Made by a program: the position numbers and the translations under genes. From an uncultured Neomegalonema sp. (lineage in GTDB: Bacteria > Pseudomonadota > Alphaproteobacteria > Rhodobacterales > Rhodobacteraceae), in assembly GCA_937911325.1 (NCBI GenBank), contig CALDSD010000100.1:1-64000 (forward strand): a stretch of DNA of 64,000 nucleotides. The letters are read 5' to 3'. Positions 28,001 to 36,168 of the stretch are shown in pieces; positions within the stretch are counted from its first letter, which is position 1; each line of letters begins with the position of its first letter. The notes under the pieces are model-generated. The model was given only the letters and a program-made list of their open reading frames with translations, searched no databases and was not told where the DNA came from.

Positions 28001-28199
28001 GCGGGTTGACGATCTCTCGTTCGATCTCCGCCGGGGCGGCCCCGCCCCAGGTCGTGGTCACTTCGATCACCGGTTTCCGCACGTCGGGGGTCAGCTGGAT
28101 CGGAATCTGCGTCAGCGCCAACGCGCCAAACATCACCGCCATCAACACCGCTGCGATCACGGCGACCGGGCGTTCGATTGCAACGCGGATCGGATCCAT
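25023..28199 (-). CDS. RND efflux transporter permease subunit
   Basis: A 1058-residue inner-membrane pump of the AcrB/HAE-1-like RND superfamily that exports drugs or lipophilic compounds with proton antiport. It begins MDPIRVAIERPVAVIAAV with the first helix, then a large periplasmic domain, then a helix set with the proton-relay Asp-containing region VGMVVDAAIVVLENI. The second half repeats the layout with LLGFVILIGIVVNNAILLVH. The charge pattern fits hydrophobic-substrate rather than heavy-metal transport. It lies four bases downstream of its periplasmic adaptor gene. No outer-membrane channel gene is beside it, so it must borrow a TolC-like protein. Confidence 0.93.
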   Translation of the reverse strand: MDPIRVAIERPVAVIAAVLMAVMFGALALTQIPIQLTPDVRKPVIEVTTTWGGAAPAEIEREIVNPQEDELKGLEGLETMVSRSETGRARITLEFAIGANMDRALLLVANRLDRVSDYPDEADEPTLDTSGSDDNPIAWIILKRGPGNERPMETYGDFAQDVVRERLERVEGVSLVNVFGGVERELQIRVDPVRLAKFGLTIPNVLDRLRSESISLSAGDVEEGKRRYVVRAEGELNTVSAVENVVLRSGAAGGGDRLGRVYVRDIAEVGFGYKEPSARIRHLGSPAIAVNAVREQGANVIETMEGLRAAIKELQDGELKRENLTFTQVYDETIYIDGAIALVLQNIWIGGVLAAGVLLLFLRSPRATLVVSLAIPVSIIASFVAMAALGRTLNVISLAGIAFAVGMVVDAAIVVLENIYRLRQQGMPAKQAAYEGARQVWGAILVSALTTVMVFIPILVMELEAGQLFRDIAVAISVSVMLSLVVAVTVIPALSSRLLNAGGAKLTMMKLPFLDWVGGGFGRLVQAYARLTVRSRAIGFLVVSAVTGAAIFGAAAFLPKLEYLPEGNRNLVFGVIVPPPGYNLDTTTRIAEGIESVAQPLWEKDENGDLSEPPAMRHFFFVSTRGTTFLGGAAKDPSRIDELIPVLSGPVFAEPGTFGFINKRSLFGRGIGGGRAIELNVSGAELPEILEVAQRAAGLIAQHLPREQGNQFRPRPGLELGSPELRLEPDRVRLADAGVDARTLALTLDAYNDGVRVEEITVGADRLDLTLKGLDTAGTALRTQDVGAYPVVAPNGDIVPISALANVALTAGPVEIRHRERLRTITLEVRPSADIPLETALEIMRENVMEPLEADAADIGLRMTLSGAADELTQTWNALQINLLLALVIVFLVMAVLFESFVLPLVILVSVPVAGAGGVAGLAFLNLYQPQPLDMLTLLGFVILIGIVVNNAILLVHQSLYHLRVDGMPVNDAILEATRNRVRPIFMSTLTSVCGMLPLVVFPGAGSELYRGLGSVVVGGLSLSAVLTLLLVPPLLRLTLSLPATAGVDETAAKAPAE

Positions 28200-28203
28200 C
28201 GGA

Positions 28204-29352
28204 TCAGCCCTCCGTCGCAGCGGAGGTTTTCGCCGGTTTCGCGTTCACCGCTTGTCCTGGCCGAAGACGTTCGTTGCCGAGGACCACCACCACATCGCCC
28301 GGGCTGACGCCGGATATCGCTTCAATCCAATCAAGCGCCGACTGCCCCAATGCGACCGAGCGCGGCTGCGCTTTGCCATCTTCAACCGTATAGACGATCC
28401 AGCCTCCGCGGCTCTGCACAAGCGCGTCCTTGGGAACCATGACGGCCTCGCGCGGCGCGGTGACGGGCACTTGCAGCGTGACAGGTTTGCCCGCCGCCAC
28501 GAGGGTCCGATCGACCGCGCTCATATCCCCCATGAGGCGGATCGCGCGGGTCCGGGTTGACACGTCTTCGACCGGCAAGGCCGCCCGAACGGACGCTTCG
28601 ATAGAGATATCGCCGTCGAACTCCACAAAGATCGACGTTCCAGGCGTCAACGCCTCCGCCAACGAGGCTGGCGCGTCCGCCTCGATCTCCAAGCGGTCGA
28701 GATCCAGCAGCGAGCCGATATGGTCGCCGAGATTGACATAGGCGCCAGGCTGCGCATCGCGATCAACGACGACGCCGGCGAACGGCGCCTTGATCTCGGA
28801 ATGGGTAATATCGTACTCGGCCCGGGCCAGCGCCGCGCGAGCCGTCTCGGCTTCGGCGACCGCTTTGGCGAGTTCTCCTCGCGCCTCGGCCGCCCGTTGC
28901 TCCAGATCTTCAAACTGACTGCGCGAGAACGCCGTCGACCCCTGCAAGCCAACCTGGCGCTGCAGACCCTGTTCAGCGAGCTGCAGCCGCGCCTGCTCGG
29001 TCTCGACGCCCGCTTCCGCCGCGTCCAAAGCCGCTTGGGCGGAGGACCGCGCGATTTCGTAGAGGTCCGCATCGAGACGCACCAGCGTTTGTCCGGCGGC
29101 GACCTCGTCGCCCACCTGGAACAGAACCTCATCGACCACGCCCGCTGCGCGCGCCGCCACCTGCGCCTCGACCGACCCGACAAGGCGTCCGATCACCGGG
29201 GTCGTGTCGGCGATCTGCCGCATTTCCACGGCTTCATCCAAAACGGCGGCTGGCCCGCCCTGCGCCGTCGCCTCGGCTGTCGGCAGCGCAACGAGGCCGA
29301 TCGGCGCGAGCCCGAACAGAACTGCAGCGCAATGTCTCAACTGAGGCAACAT
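28204..29352 (-). CDS. RND efflux periplasmic adaptor subunit
   Basis: A 382-residue membrane-fusion protein that links the RND permease to an outer-membrane channel. A signal peptide covers about residues 1-30. A barrel-sandwich half-motif, RLVGSVEAQVAARAAGVVDEVLFQVGDEV split around the lipoyl-like fold, is followed by a helical hairpin (about 100-180, rich in Ala, Glu and Gln) and the second half of the lipoyl domain, IKAPFAGVVVDRDAQPGAYV. A beta-barrel and membrane-proximal domain complete it. The permease gene follows directly. Confidence 0.93.
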   Translation of the reverse strand: MLPQLRHCAAVLFGLAPIGLVALPTAEATAQGGPAAVLDEAVEMRQIADTTPVIGRLVGSVEAQVAARAAGVVDEVLFQVGDEVAAGQTLVRLDADLYEIARSSAQAALDAAEAGVETEQARLQLAEQGLQRQVGLQGSTAFSRSQFEDLEQRAAEARGELAKAVAEAETARAALARAEYDITHSEIKAPFAGVVVDRDAQPGAYVNLGDHIGSLLDLDRLEIEADAPASLAEALTPGTSIFVEFDGDISIEASVRAALPVEDVSTRTRAIRLMGDMSAVDRTLVAAGKPVTLQVPVTAPREAVMVPKDALVQSRGGWIVYTVEDGKAQPRSVALGQSALDWIEAISGVSPGDVVVVLGNERLRPGQAVNAKPAKTSAATEG

Positions 29353-29475
29353 TCGTCCACCATCCTGGGCCGGTCACGAGTTAAGCGTTGGGCCAAGAAA
29401 TAGGGCTGCTTTCGCACCGCAACACCCCTAACCGCCGATTTGATCGGAAAAGGAATTGTTGCGTGATGGGAAACG

Positions 29476-30762
29476 CTACTTCAGCAAGGACTTAAGGTCG
29501 AGATCCGGATCCTGCACTGCCGTCTGTTCAGGGGTGCGGCCCATCTCCAAAAGTCGTTTGCCGACCATATAGGCCCGTGGATCGTTCATGGCGTCGACGG
29601 AAATCAGATCGCCGTCACGGAAGTACCAGATCGATTGGCTCCATTCGTCCTTGCCCGGACGGACAACGGTTTGATCATGCCCCTGGCTAAGGCCCACGAT
29701 CTGCAGCTTCACATCGTATTGGTCAGACCAGAACCACGGCACCGGCTCATACCGAGCCTCCTGCCCGAGCATCGCCCTGGCTGCGACCTCGGCCTGATCG
29801 ATGGCGTTCTGCACGCTTTCAAGTCGAATCCGCGTCCCCTGCCACGGAAAGCTCGCGCAATCTCCCGCGGCGTAGACGTCCTGGCTGAGCGTTCGACCCG
29901 TCTGATCGACGGCGATGCCGTTCTCGACCGGCACGCCGGCGGCCTCGGCGATCTCCGAATTCGGCTCGATCCCAATGCCGACGACGACCAGATCCACGTC
30001 CATCGCCGTTCCGTCGGTGAGAACGGCCCGAGATACCGCGCCGTCTCCCTCAAGGCGATCCAGACCGACGCCGGTCTTGATGTCGACGCCATGCGCGCCG
30101 TGCAGCCGCATGAAGTAGTCCGACGTCGCCTCCGACGCGACGCGCGCCAGGATCCGCGGCGCCATCTCGACCACCGTGGTCTTCAGACCGAGCTTGGCCG
30201 TCACCGACGCGGCTTCAAGCCCGATATAGCCGCCGCCGACGATCAAAACGCTTTTGCCCGCGGTGCAGTGCGGCCCCATCGCGTCGATATCCGCGAGCGA
30301 GCGCACAGCGTAAACACCTTTCAAATCGCCGCCGATCGCAGCAGGCAACATCCGGGGGCGCGAGCCGGTCGTAAACGCGAGCTTGTCGAACGCGATCGTC
30401 TCCCCGCCCGCCAACGCCACAGTCCTTGTCGTCAGATCGACGCTGTCGACCCGAGCGCCGAGCCGCAGCTCGATCCGGTGTTCGTCGTAGTAAGCTTCCG
30501 GGCGGAAGTAGAGGCGATCCTCCTCCATTTCGCCGAGCAGGTACTTCTTCGACAGCGGCGGACGCTGGTAGGGGCGCACAGGCTCTTCGCCGATCAATAC
30601 GATCCGGCCCGAGTACCCGTGTTTGCGCAGTGTTTCGGCCAGCGATTGCCCTGCCTGCCCGGCGCCAATCACCACAATCGCGCCGGCGGTGGTCGTCTGT
30701 TTGGCGTCTTCGCCCGCTGGCGTCGCGGTTGCGAAGGCTTCTGGGTCGCTGGCTTCGTTCAT
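29476..30762 (-). CDS. NAD(P)/FAD-dependent oxidoreductase (ferredoxin/rubredoxin reductase-like)
   Basis: A 428-residue flavoprotein of the reductase family that passes electrons from NAD(P)H to small iron-sulfur partners. The first Rossmann motif VVIGAGQAGQSLAETLRKHGYSG binds FAD, the second VLIVGGGYIGLEAASVTAKLG binds NAD(P)H, and DVYAAGDCASFPWQG near residue 310 is the FAD-contacting segment. The C-terminal reductase domain follows. The start at 30762 is favoured by AAAGG seven bases upstream; the frame stays open for 37 more codons through a microrepeat, which does not look like protein. No ferredoxin gene is adjacent. A divergent transaminase gene lies 157 bases away. Confidence 0.9.
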   Translation of the reverse strand: MNEASDPEAFATATPAGEDAKQTTTAGAIVVIGAGQAGQSLAETLRKHGYSGRIVLIGEEPVRPYQRPPLSKKYLLGEMEEDRLYFRPEAYYDEHRIELRLGARVDSVDLTTRTVALAGGETIAFDKLAFTTGSRPRMLPAAIGGDLKGVYAVRSLADIDAMGPHCTAGKSVLIVGGGYIGLEAASVTAKLGLKTTVVEMAPRILARVASEATSDYFMRLHGAHGVDIKTGVGLDRLEGDGAVSRAVLTDGTAMDVDLVVVGIGIEPNSEIAEAAGVPVENGIAVDQTGRTLSQDVYAAGDCASFPWQGTRIRLESVQNAIDQAEVAARAMLGQEARYEPVPWFWSDQYDVKLQIVGLSQGHDQTVVRPGKDEWSQSIWYFRDGDLISVDAMNDPRAYMVGKRLLEMGRTPEQTAVQDPDLDLKSLLK

Positions 30763-30790
30763 TTCACACCTTTCGCCAATGGGGGCGGTT

Positions 30791-30847
30791 TTCTCGGGCG
30801 CGTATCTTTCGGGCGCAGACTTTTCGGGTGCAGATCTTGACGGCGCA
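30791..30847 (+). repeat. Four-copy 15-base microrepeat in a divergent promoter region
   Basis: Four imperfect 15-base units lie in tandem between the divergent oxidoreductase and transaminase genes. In the transaminase frame they read as FSGAYLSGADFSGADLDGA, the five-residue pattern of pentapeptide-repeat proteins. On the other strand they read APEKSAPERYAPEKTAP. Both reading frames are open, but neither gene's best start includes the repeat. It may be a remnant of a pentapeptide-repeat gene or simply a regulatory repeat. Confidence 0.6.
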
Positions 30848-30919
30848 TCCCCGTCGCCCGAGCGTGACGACAATTACAAGGCGCTCGACGGGCGCTCGCC
30901 GTCAATAGCGGAGAAAAAG

Positions 30920-31852
30920 ATGCCGGACGCGACAGAGCCCAAGATCGACTGGTCCAAGGGAGCCGCGTGGATGGACGGCCGATACATGCCGATCAGCGAC
31001 GCCAAAATCGGGGTTCTCGACTGGGGCTTCATTCATTCGGACGTCAGTTACGACGTCGTCCATGTCTGGGACGGCGCGTTCTTTCGGTTGAACGACCATC
31101 TGGATCGGTTCCGCGAAGGCATGGCTGCGCAACACATGGCCGTCTCTCAGAGCCGCGAAGAGATGTCCGAGATCCTCCATGGTTGCGTCGCACAGAGCGG
31201 GCTGCGCGAGAGCTACGTCGCGATGGTCTGCACGCGCGGCGAGCTCTCCGTGCCGGGATCACGCGATCCGCGGGACTGCGAGAATCGCTTTTTCGCCTAC
31301 GCGCTGCCGTTCATCTGGGTGATCACGCCCGAGGCGGCGCAGCGCGGCGCCAGGATGCTGATCTCGAAGTCGACCCGTCGCATCCCGTCCGACAGCGTCG
31401 ATCCGACCATCAAGAACTATCATTGGGGTGATTTCACGCGCGGCCTGTTCGAGGCCAAGGAAGCCGGGTTCGACAGCGTGATCCTGCTCGATCACGCCGG
31501 CAATGTGACCGAAGGGCCGGGCTTCAACGTCTTTTGCATCAAGGATGGTCGCGTCATCACGCCCGACGCCGGACACCTGATGGGCGTCAGCCGCCGCACG
31601 GTCCTCGAAATGGCCGAGGAACTGGGAATGCCGGTCGAAGTCAGACCTGTTCCCGTCGCCGAGTTCTACGAGGCGGACGAGGTTTTCCTGTCGACCACTG
31701 GCGGCGGGGTCAGGCCGGTCGCTCAAGTGGATGACAGAATTTACTCCAACGGCGCGCCGGGCGTGCAGACCATGCGTTTGCACGATCACTACTGGCGTTG
31801 GCACGCGGAGGGCCGCTATTGCGAGCCCGTCCGCTATCACTGCCCCGATTAG
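30920..31852 (+). CDS. Class IV aminotransferase resembling (R)-selective amine transaminases
   Basis: A 310-residue fold-type IV PLP enzyme. The Schiff-base lysine is K165 in DPTIKNYHWGD. Segments HSDVSYDVVHVWDGAFFRL near residue 39, LPFIWVITPE near 129 and the stretch VTEGPGFNVFCIKDGRVI match the pattern of (R)-selective amine:pyruvate transaminases such as the Aspergillus terreus enzyme much better than that of branched-chain or D-amino acid aminotransferases. The start at 30920 is set by GGAG six bases upstream; a longer frame through the microrepeat is rejected. Its 3' end overlaps the bactofilin gene by four bases. The natural amine substrate is unknown. Confidence 0.85.
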   Translation: MPDATEPKIDWSKGAAWMDGRYMPISDAKIGVLDWGFIHSDVSYDVVHVWDGAFFRLNDHLDRFREGMAAQHMAVSQSREEMSEILHGCVAQSGLRESYVAMVCTRGELSVPGSRDPRDCENRFFAYALPFIWVITPEAAQRGARMLISKSTRRIPSDSVDPTIKNYHWGDFTRGLFEAKEAGFDSVILLDHAGNVTEGPGFNVFCIKDGRVITPDAGHLMGVSRRTVLEMAEELGMPVEVRPVPVAEFYEADEVFLSTTGGGVRPVAQVDDRIYSNGAPGVQTMRLHDHYWRWHAEGRYCEPVRYHCPD

Positions 31853-32337
31853 ACCTTGGTGCCGTCGTTCGCCAGCTCGCCCGACAGTTTATCGACGGCG
31901 CCCGCCGCATCCGTGGTCAACTCTACGCCCGGGGTTTCGAACGTCTTGGTGATGTTGGTCCAGGCTGAATCTTCTTTCTTGCGCAGAATAGACCCCTCGA
32001 ACTCGGCGCCTTCGTCGATCGCCAGGCTCTGATAAATCAAATCGCCTTCAATCTCCGAGCCCGCCTGCAGCTTGATCTTCCGCGCGGTGACCTTGCCCTT
32101 GAGCTTGCCCGCGACGACAACCTGTTCCGAAACGATCTCGCCCTGAAAGTTGGCGCGGCTGCCGATGGTCACTTTCTTGGCCGCGATCGAACCCTCGATC
32201 CGGCCATTCAGATCCACCTCGCCATCGGTCTCCAGACTGCCGGTGATCTTTAAGTCTTCCGAGATCAATGTCGGCGGTCCCGGCGGCAGCACTGTGCCGG
32301 CAGAGTTGTTGCGGGAGTTCCAATCACTCGAAGCCAT
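31849..32337 (-). CDS. Bactofilin family polymer-forming protein
   Basis: Bactofilins polymerise into filaments that organise cell-wall enzymes, stalks or chromosome machinery. The 162-residue protein has a short disordered N-terminus, then a right-handed beta-helix (about residues 28-115) with a repeating pattern of glycine and alternating hydrophobic residues, as in GSLETDGEVDLNGRIEGSI, GSRANFQGEIVSEQVVVAG and GDLIYQSLAIDEGAEFEGSI. A C-terminal tail of about 45 residues is acidic. It converges on the transaminase gene with a four-base overlap and has no wall-enzyme neighbour. Confidence 0.93.
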   Translation of the reverse strand: MASSDWNSRNNSAGTVLPPGPPTLISEDLKITGSLETDGEVDLNGRIEGSIAAKKVTIGSRANFQGEIVSEQVVVAGKLKGKVTARKIKLQAGSEIEGDLIYQSLAIDEGAEFEGSILRKKEDSAWTNITKTFETPGVELTTDAAGAVDKLSGELANDGTKV

Positions 32338-32553
32338 CCCCTGCGCTCCTTGTCGTCTGCTCTGTCGCGCCGCTCTTTCACGGTCACGTTATCTTCGCCT
32401 AGCATGGACGCCCGCCGCAGCGCCAGAGGCGCGACGCGTCACCCCGGCGTACAAATCATATGCGATGCGGCGAATTAACATGTCGCCCCAGCGCTTTACG
32501 ATTGCGCCGACATCGGATCAGCTCGACAGGCGCCGCCGTAGGAGGACCTGCCG

Positions 32554-33738
32554 ATGATTCCCAAACGACCTGCTTCCTTCAGCGAAGAAGAATACGCTGC
32601 GAGGTTGGCGGCGACGCAGACGGCCTTGGCGGAAGCCGAACTCGACGCCGTCATCTGCGCCGACCCGTCGAACATGGCTTGGCTGACGGGATACGACGGT
32701 TGGAGCTTTTACGTGCACCAGGCCGTGATTGTGCGCCGAAGCGGCCCCCCGATATGGTGGGGACGACCAATGGACGCAAACGGCGCCAAGGTCACCGTCT
32801 GGATGTCGGACGAGCACATCTTCTCCTATCCCGACAACTACGTCATGAACCCGGACCGGCACCCATACGCGCACCTCAGCGCGCATTTGAAGGATTGGGG
32901 GCTGGAATCGGGGCGGATCGGCGTCGAGCTCGACAATTACTACTTCTCCGCCGCGTGCTACACGACGCTTCGGGTCGAGCTCCCGCAGGCGGAGATTGTC
33001 AACGCGACCGGACTGGTGAACTGGCGACGATTGATCAAGTCGCCCGCGGAGATCGACATGATCCGCAAGGCGGCGAAAATCGTCACGGCGACCCATGCGC
33101 GGATCGTCGAGCTCGCCGAGCCGGGCCTGCGCAAATGCGATCTCGTGGCCGAGATCTACGCCTCGCTCATCCGCGGCACGACCGAGTACGGCGGAGACTA
33201 CGCCGCGATCGCGCCAATGACGCCCTCGGGTCCTGAAGCCACAGCGGCGCATCTGACCTGGGACGAGACGCCGATGAAAACCGGCGAGGCGACGTTCTTC
33301 GAGATCGCGGGATGTTATCGCCGCTATCACTGCCCGCAGTCCCGAACGCTTTGTCTGGGCGAGCCTGCAGCGGCGTTGCTGAAGATCGAGGACGTCGCCC
33401 TGGAGGGGATCGACGCGGTGTTGTCGGCCGCGAAGCCAGGCGCGACCTGCCACGATCTGGCGACAGTGTTCCAGGGCGTCTTGCGGAAACACGGCGTCGA
33501 GAAGGAAAGCCGCATCGGCTACTCGGTCGGCCTCTCCTACCCGCCGGATTGGGGGGAACGCACGATCTCCATCCGCCCGGGCGACATGACGGAGCTGCGA
33601 GAGAATTTGGTGCTCCACCTGATCCCCGCGATGTGGATGGAGGATTTTGGGCTTGAGATCACCGAGACCTTCCTGGTGACGGCGGCGGGCGCAGAATGCC
33701 TCTGCGACACCCCTCGGCGCCTATACGTCAAGTCGTAG
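32554..33738 (+). CDS. doeA: Creatinase-fold M24 family hydrolase resembling ectoine hydrolase DoeA
   Basis: A 394-residue pita-bread fold protein. The N-terminal domain segment ADPSNMAWLTGYDGWSFYVHQ and the following NGAKVTVWMSDEHIF resemble DoeA, which hydrolyses ectoine to N-acetyl-diaminobutyrate. The catalytic domain (about 165-394) lacks the usual five metal ligands of M24 peptidases: the Asp pair position reads YHCPQSRT, the His position reads GYSVG, and the first Glu position reads HLIPAM. That is the creatinase-like, metal-independent state. No doeB, doeC, ectoine synthesis or transport gene lies nearby, so the substrate could differ. Confidence 0.7.
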   Translation: MIPKRPASFSEEEYAARLAATQTALAEAELDAVICADPSNMAWLTGYDGWSFYVHQAVIVRRSGPPIWWGRPMDANGAKVTVWMSDEHIFSYPDNYVMNPDRHPYAHLSAHLKDWGLESGRIGVELDNYYFSAACYTTLRVELPQAEIVNATGLVNWRRLIKSPAEIDMIRKAAKIVTATHARIVELAEPGLRKCDLVAEIYASLIRGTTEYGGDYAAIAPMTPSGPEATAAHLTWDETPMKTGEATFFEIAGCYRRYHCPQSRTLCLGEPAAALLKIEDVALEGIDAVLSAAKPGATCHDLATVFQGVLRKHGVEKESRIGYSVGLSYPPDWGERTISIRPGDMTELRENLVLHLIPAMWMEDFGLEITETFLVTAAGAECLCDTPRRLYVKS

Positions 33739-33789
33739 CGCGCAGAGGTGCGTTGGGTCATCGCCGAGTTCTGATCCCGGCGAACACGG

Positions 33790-33840
33790 GAGGTTCATCC
33801 AGCCAAGAAGCTCATGCAGCCAAGAAGCTCATGCAGCCAA
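33790..33840. repeat. Triple 17-base tandem repeat across the phhB stop
   Basis: Three units of 17 bases lie head to tail: 33790-33806 (degenerate), 33807-33823 and 33824-33840 (identical, GAAGCTCATGCAGCCAA on the plus strand). On the minus strand the unit contains the end of phhB, TTGGCTGCATGA, so the stop codon region is duplicated twice beyond the gene. Confidence 0.85.
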
Positions 33841-34125
33841 GGCGTCCATCTTTTTGGCCAACTTGACGTCCAACTCGCTCAGGCCGTCGACGTCATGCGT
33901 GGCCAGGACGACGTCGACGCGCTTGTAAACATTGAACCATTCCGGATGGTGATTGAGCTTTTCCGCATGCAGCGACGCGCGGGTCATCCATCCGAACGCC
34001 TCGACGAAGTTCTTGAACTCGTAGGTTTTCGAGATCGCGTCGCGACCGTCGACAAGCGACCACCCAGCGCTGTTCAATTCCGCGAGCGCAGCCTCCCTCG
34101 CCGCGCCTTGCAGTTTCTCAACCAT
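33829..34125 (-). CDS. phhB: 4a-hydroxytetrahydrobiopterin dehydratase
   Basis: This small enzyme regenerates the pterin cofactor of aromatic hydroxylases by dehydrating 4a-hydroxytetrahydrobiopterin. The 98-residue protein has the family motif [26 protein letters not shown], whose histidines form the active site. AGGAGG lies nine bases before the ATG. The coding end overlaps the tandem repeat at 33790-33840. No phenylalanine hydroxylase gene is near, so its partner is elsewhere. It lies 14 bases downstream of the acyltransferase gene and may be co-transcribed with it. Confidence 0.93.
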   Translation of the reverse strand: MVEKLQGAAREAALAELNSAGWSLVDGRDAISKTYEFKNFVEAFGWMTRASLHAEKLNHHPEWFNVYKRVDVVLATHDVDGLSELDVKLAKKMDALAA

Positions 34126-34139
34126 CGAAAAACCTCCTG

Positions 34140-35324
34140 TTACCCGGTTTTCTTGAAGGGAGCGCGGTCGGACAGGAATTCGATCTCCTCATTCACGGCT
34201 TCCCGCTCACGCTCAAGGTAGGTCTCGACCGCGTTCCGAAGGCCGGGATGCGCGATCCAGTGCAACGAGTATGTCGGGGTCGGCACATACCCGCGGGCGA
34301 GCTTGTGCGCCCCCTGCGCGCCCGCCTCGACCGTTTTCAACCCCATTGAGATCGCCGCGTCGATCGCCTGGTAGTAGCAGACCTCGAAATGGAGGCAGGG
34401 ATGATCTTCCGCGCAGCCCCAGTATCGCCCATAGAGTGTCTCTCGCCCAATGAAGTTGAGCGCGCCTGCAACCCAACGCCCCTCGCGGCGGCACATGACC
34501 AGCAGGATGTCGTCGCGCAGGTCCCGCTGCGCGATGTCGAAGAAGGAGCGGCTCAGATAGGGCGATCCCCACTTGCGCGCGCCGGTGTCCTGGTAAAACT
34601 CCCAGAACGCGTCCCAGTGCTCCGGCTGGATCTGGTCGCCTGTCAATCGGACGATCTCGACGCCGCTCGACGCGGCGGTTTCGCGTTCTTTGCGGATCTG
34701 CTTGCGCTTACGCGAGGCGAGCGCGGCCAGAAACCCATCGAAATCGGCGTAGTCGTGGTTCTCCCAATGGAATTGCTGGTCCTGCCGCTGCAGCAGCCCG
34801 GCTGCCCCCAGACGGTCCCATTCCCCGCGCGTGCAGAAGGTCAGATGGATCGACGACAGACTGTTCTGAACCGCCATCTGACGAGCGCCCTCGAGCAAAC
34901 CCAATTCAATGGTGCCTTCCGGGACGCCGGCGTCCGCTCGCGCCAGAAGCCGCCGGCCCATGACCGGAGTGAACGGCACCGCGCATTGCAACTTCGGGTA
35001 ATAGTCGCCGCCCGCCCGCATGAAGGCGTCCGCCCATCCGTAGTCGAAGACGAATTCGCCCTGACTGTGGGTCTTCACATAGAGCGGCATGACGCCGAGC
35101 ACCGAGCCAGCCTCGTTCTCAAGAACAAGATGATGCGGCGACCAGCCCTCGCGCGCGCAGACGGAGCGGCTTTCCTCGAGCGCGCTCAAGAACCGATGGG
35201 TCAGGAACGGATTGAGCGGTCTGCCGCCGTCGGCCGTCTCGGGCGCCGCGCACGCGTCCCACGCGTCCGCCGGGATCTCGGCGATCTCGCGCATCACGTT
35301 AACGGAGAAGGTTGCGTCGCTCAT
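34140..35324 (-). CDS. Predicted N-acyltransferase (FemAB/GNAT-like, COG3146 type)
   Basis: A 394-residue protein of the COG3146 group of predicted N-acyltransferases related to peptidoglycan FemAB enzymes. The conserved region includes [16 protein letters not shown] near the start, [28 protein letters not shown] in the middle and [21 protein letters not shown] and [20 protein letters not shown] near the end. There is no signal or membrane helix. The start has GGAG five bases upstream. The acyl donor and acceptor are unknown. It lies in a leftward run with ridA, a glycerophosphodiesterase and phhB. Confidence 0.85.
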   Translation of the reverse strand: MSDATFSVNVMREIAEIPADAWDACAAPETADGGRPLNPFLTHRFLSALEESRSVCAREGWSPHHLVLENEAGSVLGVMPLYVKTHSQGEFVFDYGWADAFMRAGGDYYPKLQCAVPFTPVMGRRLLARADAGVPEGTIELGLLEGARQMAVQNSLSSIHLTFCTRGEWDRLGAAGLLQRQDQQFHWENHDYADFDGFLAALASRKRKQIRKERETAASSGVEIVRLTGDQIQPEHWDAFWEFYQDTGARKWGSPYLSRSFFDIAQRDLRDDILLVMCRREGRWVAGALNFIGRETLYGRYWGCAEDHPCLHFEVCYYQAIDAAISMGLKTVEAGAQGAHKLARGYVPTPTYSLHWIAHPGLRNAVETYLEREREAVNEEIEFLSDRAPFKKTG

Positions 35325-35417
35325 GACACTCCAACGTGTAATCAACCAGTGTTAAGCGTGGCCCCGCAATCGGCTCCGTCAACCTAACCATGGACAACTT
35401 TTCGCAGACGCGGCGCC

Positions 35418-36164
35418 CTAAGGTCGAAACCCTTCGAATGTGATCTGTCGGCAGGCCCCTGCGACGGATTCCGCGTCCGCAGCGGATTGGATCGTCCAGC
35501 AGATCAGCTCATGCCCTTGCAGCGCCGCTCTGCGGACGGCGGGTCGGTCAAGCCCGCGCCACTCGTAAGAGACGAACGCCGCGTGGCAGCGGTCAAGATC
35601 AGCCAGGTCGGCCAAACGCCGCGTTCGCTCTGGCGAAACGTCGCCCCAATAGTGGGGAGCCGCGACAAGGCCCCGAGGCGTCGCCGGCGCGATCCGCCAC
35701 ATGGTTTCAATCATGTGCGGGTTGAAGGACATCACGGCTGCTGGGCCACGATACCGGGCCATCACCTCGGCGACCCGAGCCTCGAGAGCGCCACTTGTCT
35801 CGCTGAAATCGCCGCTTTGATCCTTGATTTCGACCAGCACAGGCGTCGCTCCGTCGATCAGACCCAACACCTCTGACAGAGTCTGCAGGGGCTCACCGCC
35901 GATCTTCAGTCTCAGCGTAGAGAGTTGCGCTGCGGAGAAAGACGACACCGAGCCCGTCGTATCCGTCAGACGGTCCAATACGCTGTCGTGGAAAACGATC
36001 GCTTCCCCGTCGGCGGCAAGCTGGACGTCCAGCTCGATGCCGTACCCGGCGTCGATCGCCGCGCGAAAGGAAGCGAAGCTGTTCTCCTCGATCCCCGCGT
36101 TTCGATCGTGCAATCCCCGATGCGCGAAGGGTTTCGTCCAGAAGTCCGGGGAAAGCTGCGACAT
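35418..36164 (-). CDS. Glycerophosphodiester phosphodiesterase
   Basis: A 248-residue TIM-barrel enzyme that splits glycerophosphodiesters to an alcohol and glycerol 3-phosphate. The general acid/base pair and metal ligands are in FAHRGLHDRNAGIEENSFASF and GIELDVQLAADGEAIVFHD, both near the N-terminus, with VEIKD in the middle. There is no signal peptide, so it acts in the cytosol. The frame stays open upstream into ridA, but the start shown matches the family N-terminus and follows the ridA stop by four bases, implying coupled translation. Confidence 0.9.
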   Translation of the reverse strand: MSQLSPDFWTKPFAHRGLHDRNAGIEENSFASFRAAIDAGYGIELDVQLAADGEAIVFHDSVLDRLTDTTGSVSSFSAAQLSTLRLKIGGEPLQTLSEVLGLIDGATPVLVEIKDQSGDFSETSGALEARVAEVMARYRGPAAVMSFNPHMIETMWRIAPATPRGLVAAPHYWGDVSPERTRRLADLADLDRCHAAFVSYEWRGLDRPAVRRAALQGHELICWTIQSAADAESVAGACRQITFEGFRP

Positions 36165-36168
36165 CGAT

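Noticed and set aside
30623-30919. N-terminal extension of the transaminase with pentapeptide repeats
   Set aside because: The extension crosses the divergent oxidoreductase start and the microrepeat, while the family N-terminus and a good ribosome site begin at 30920.
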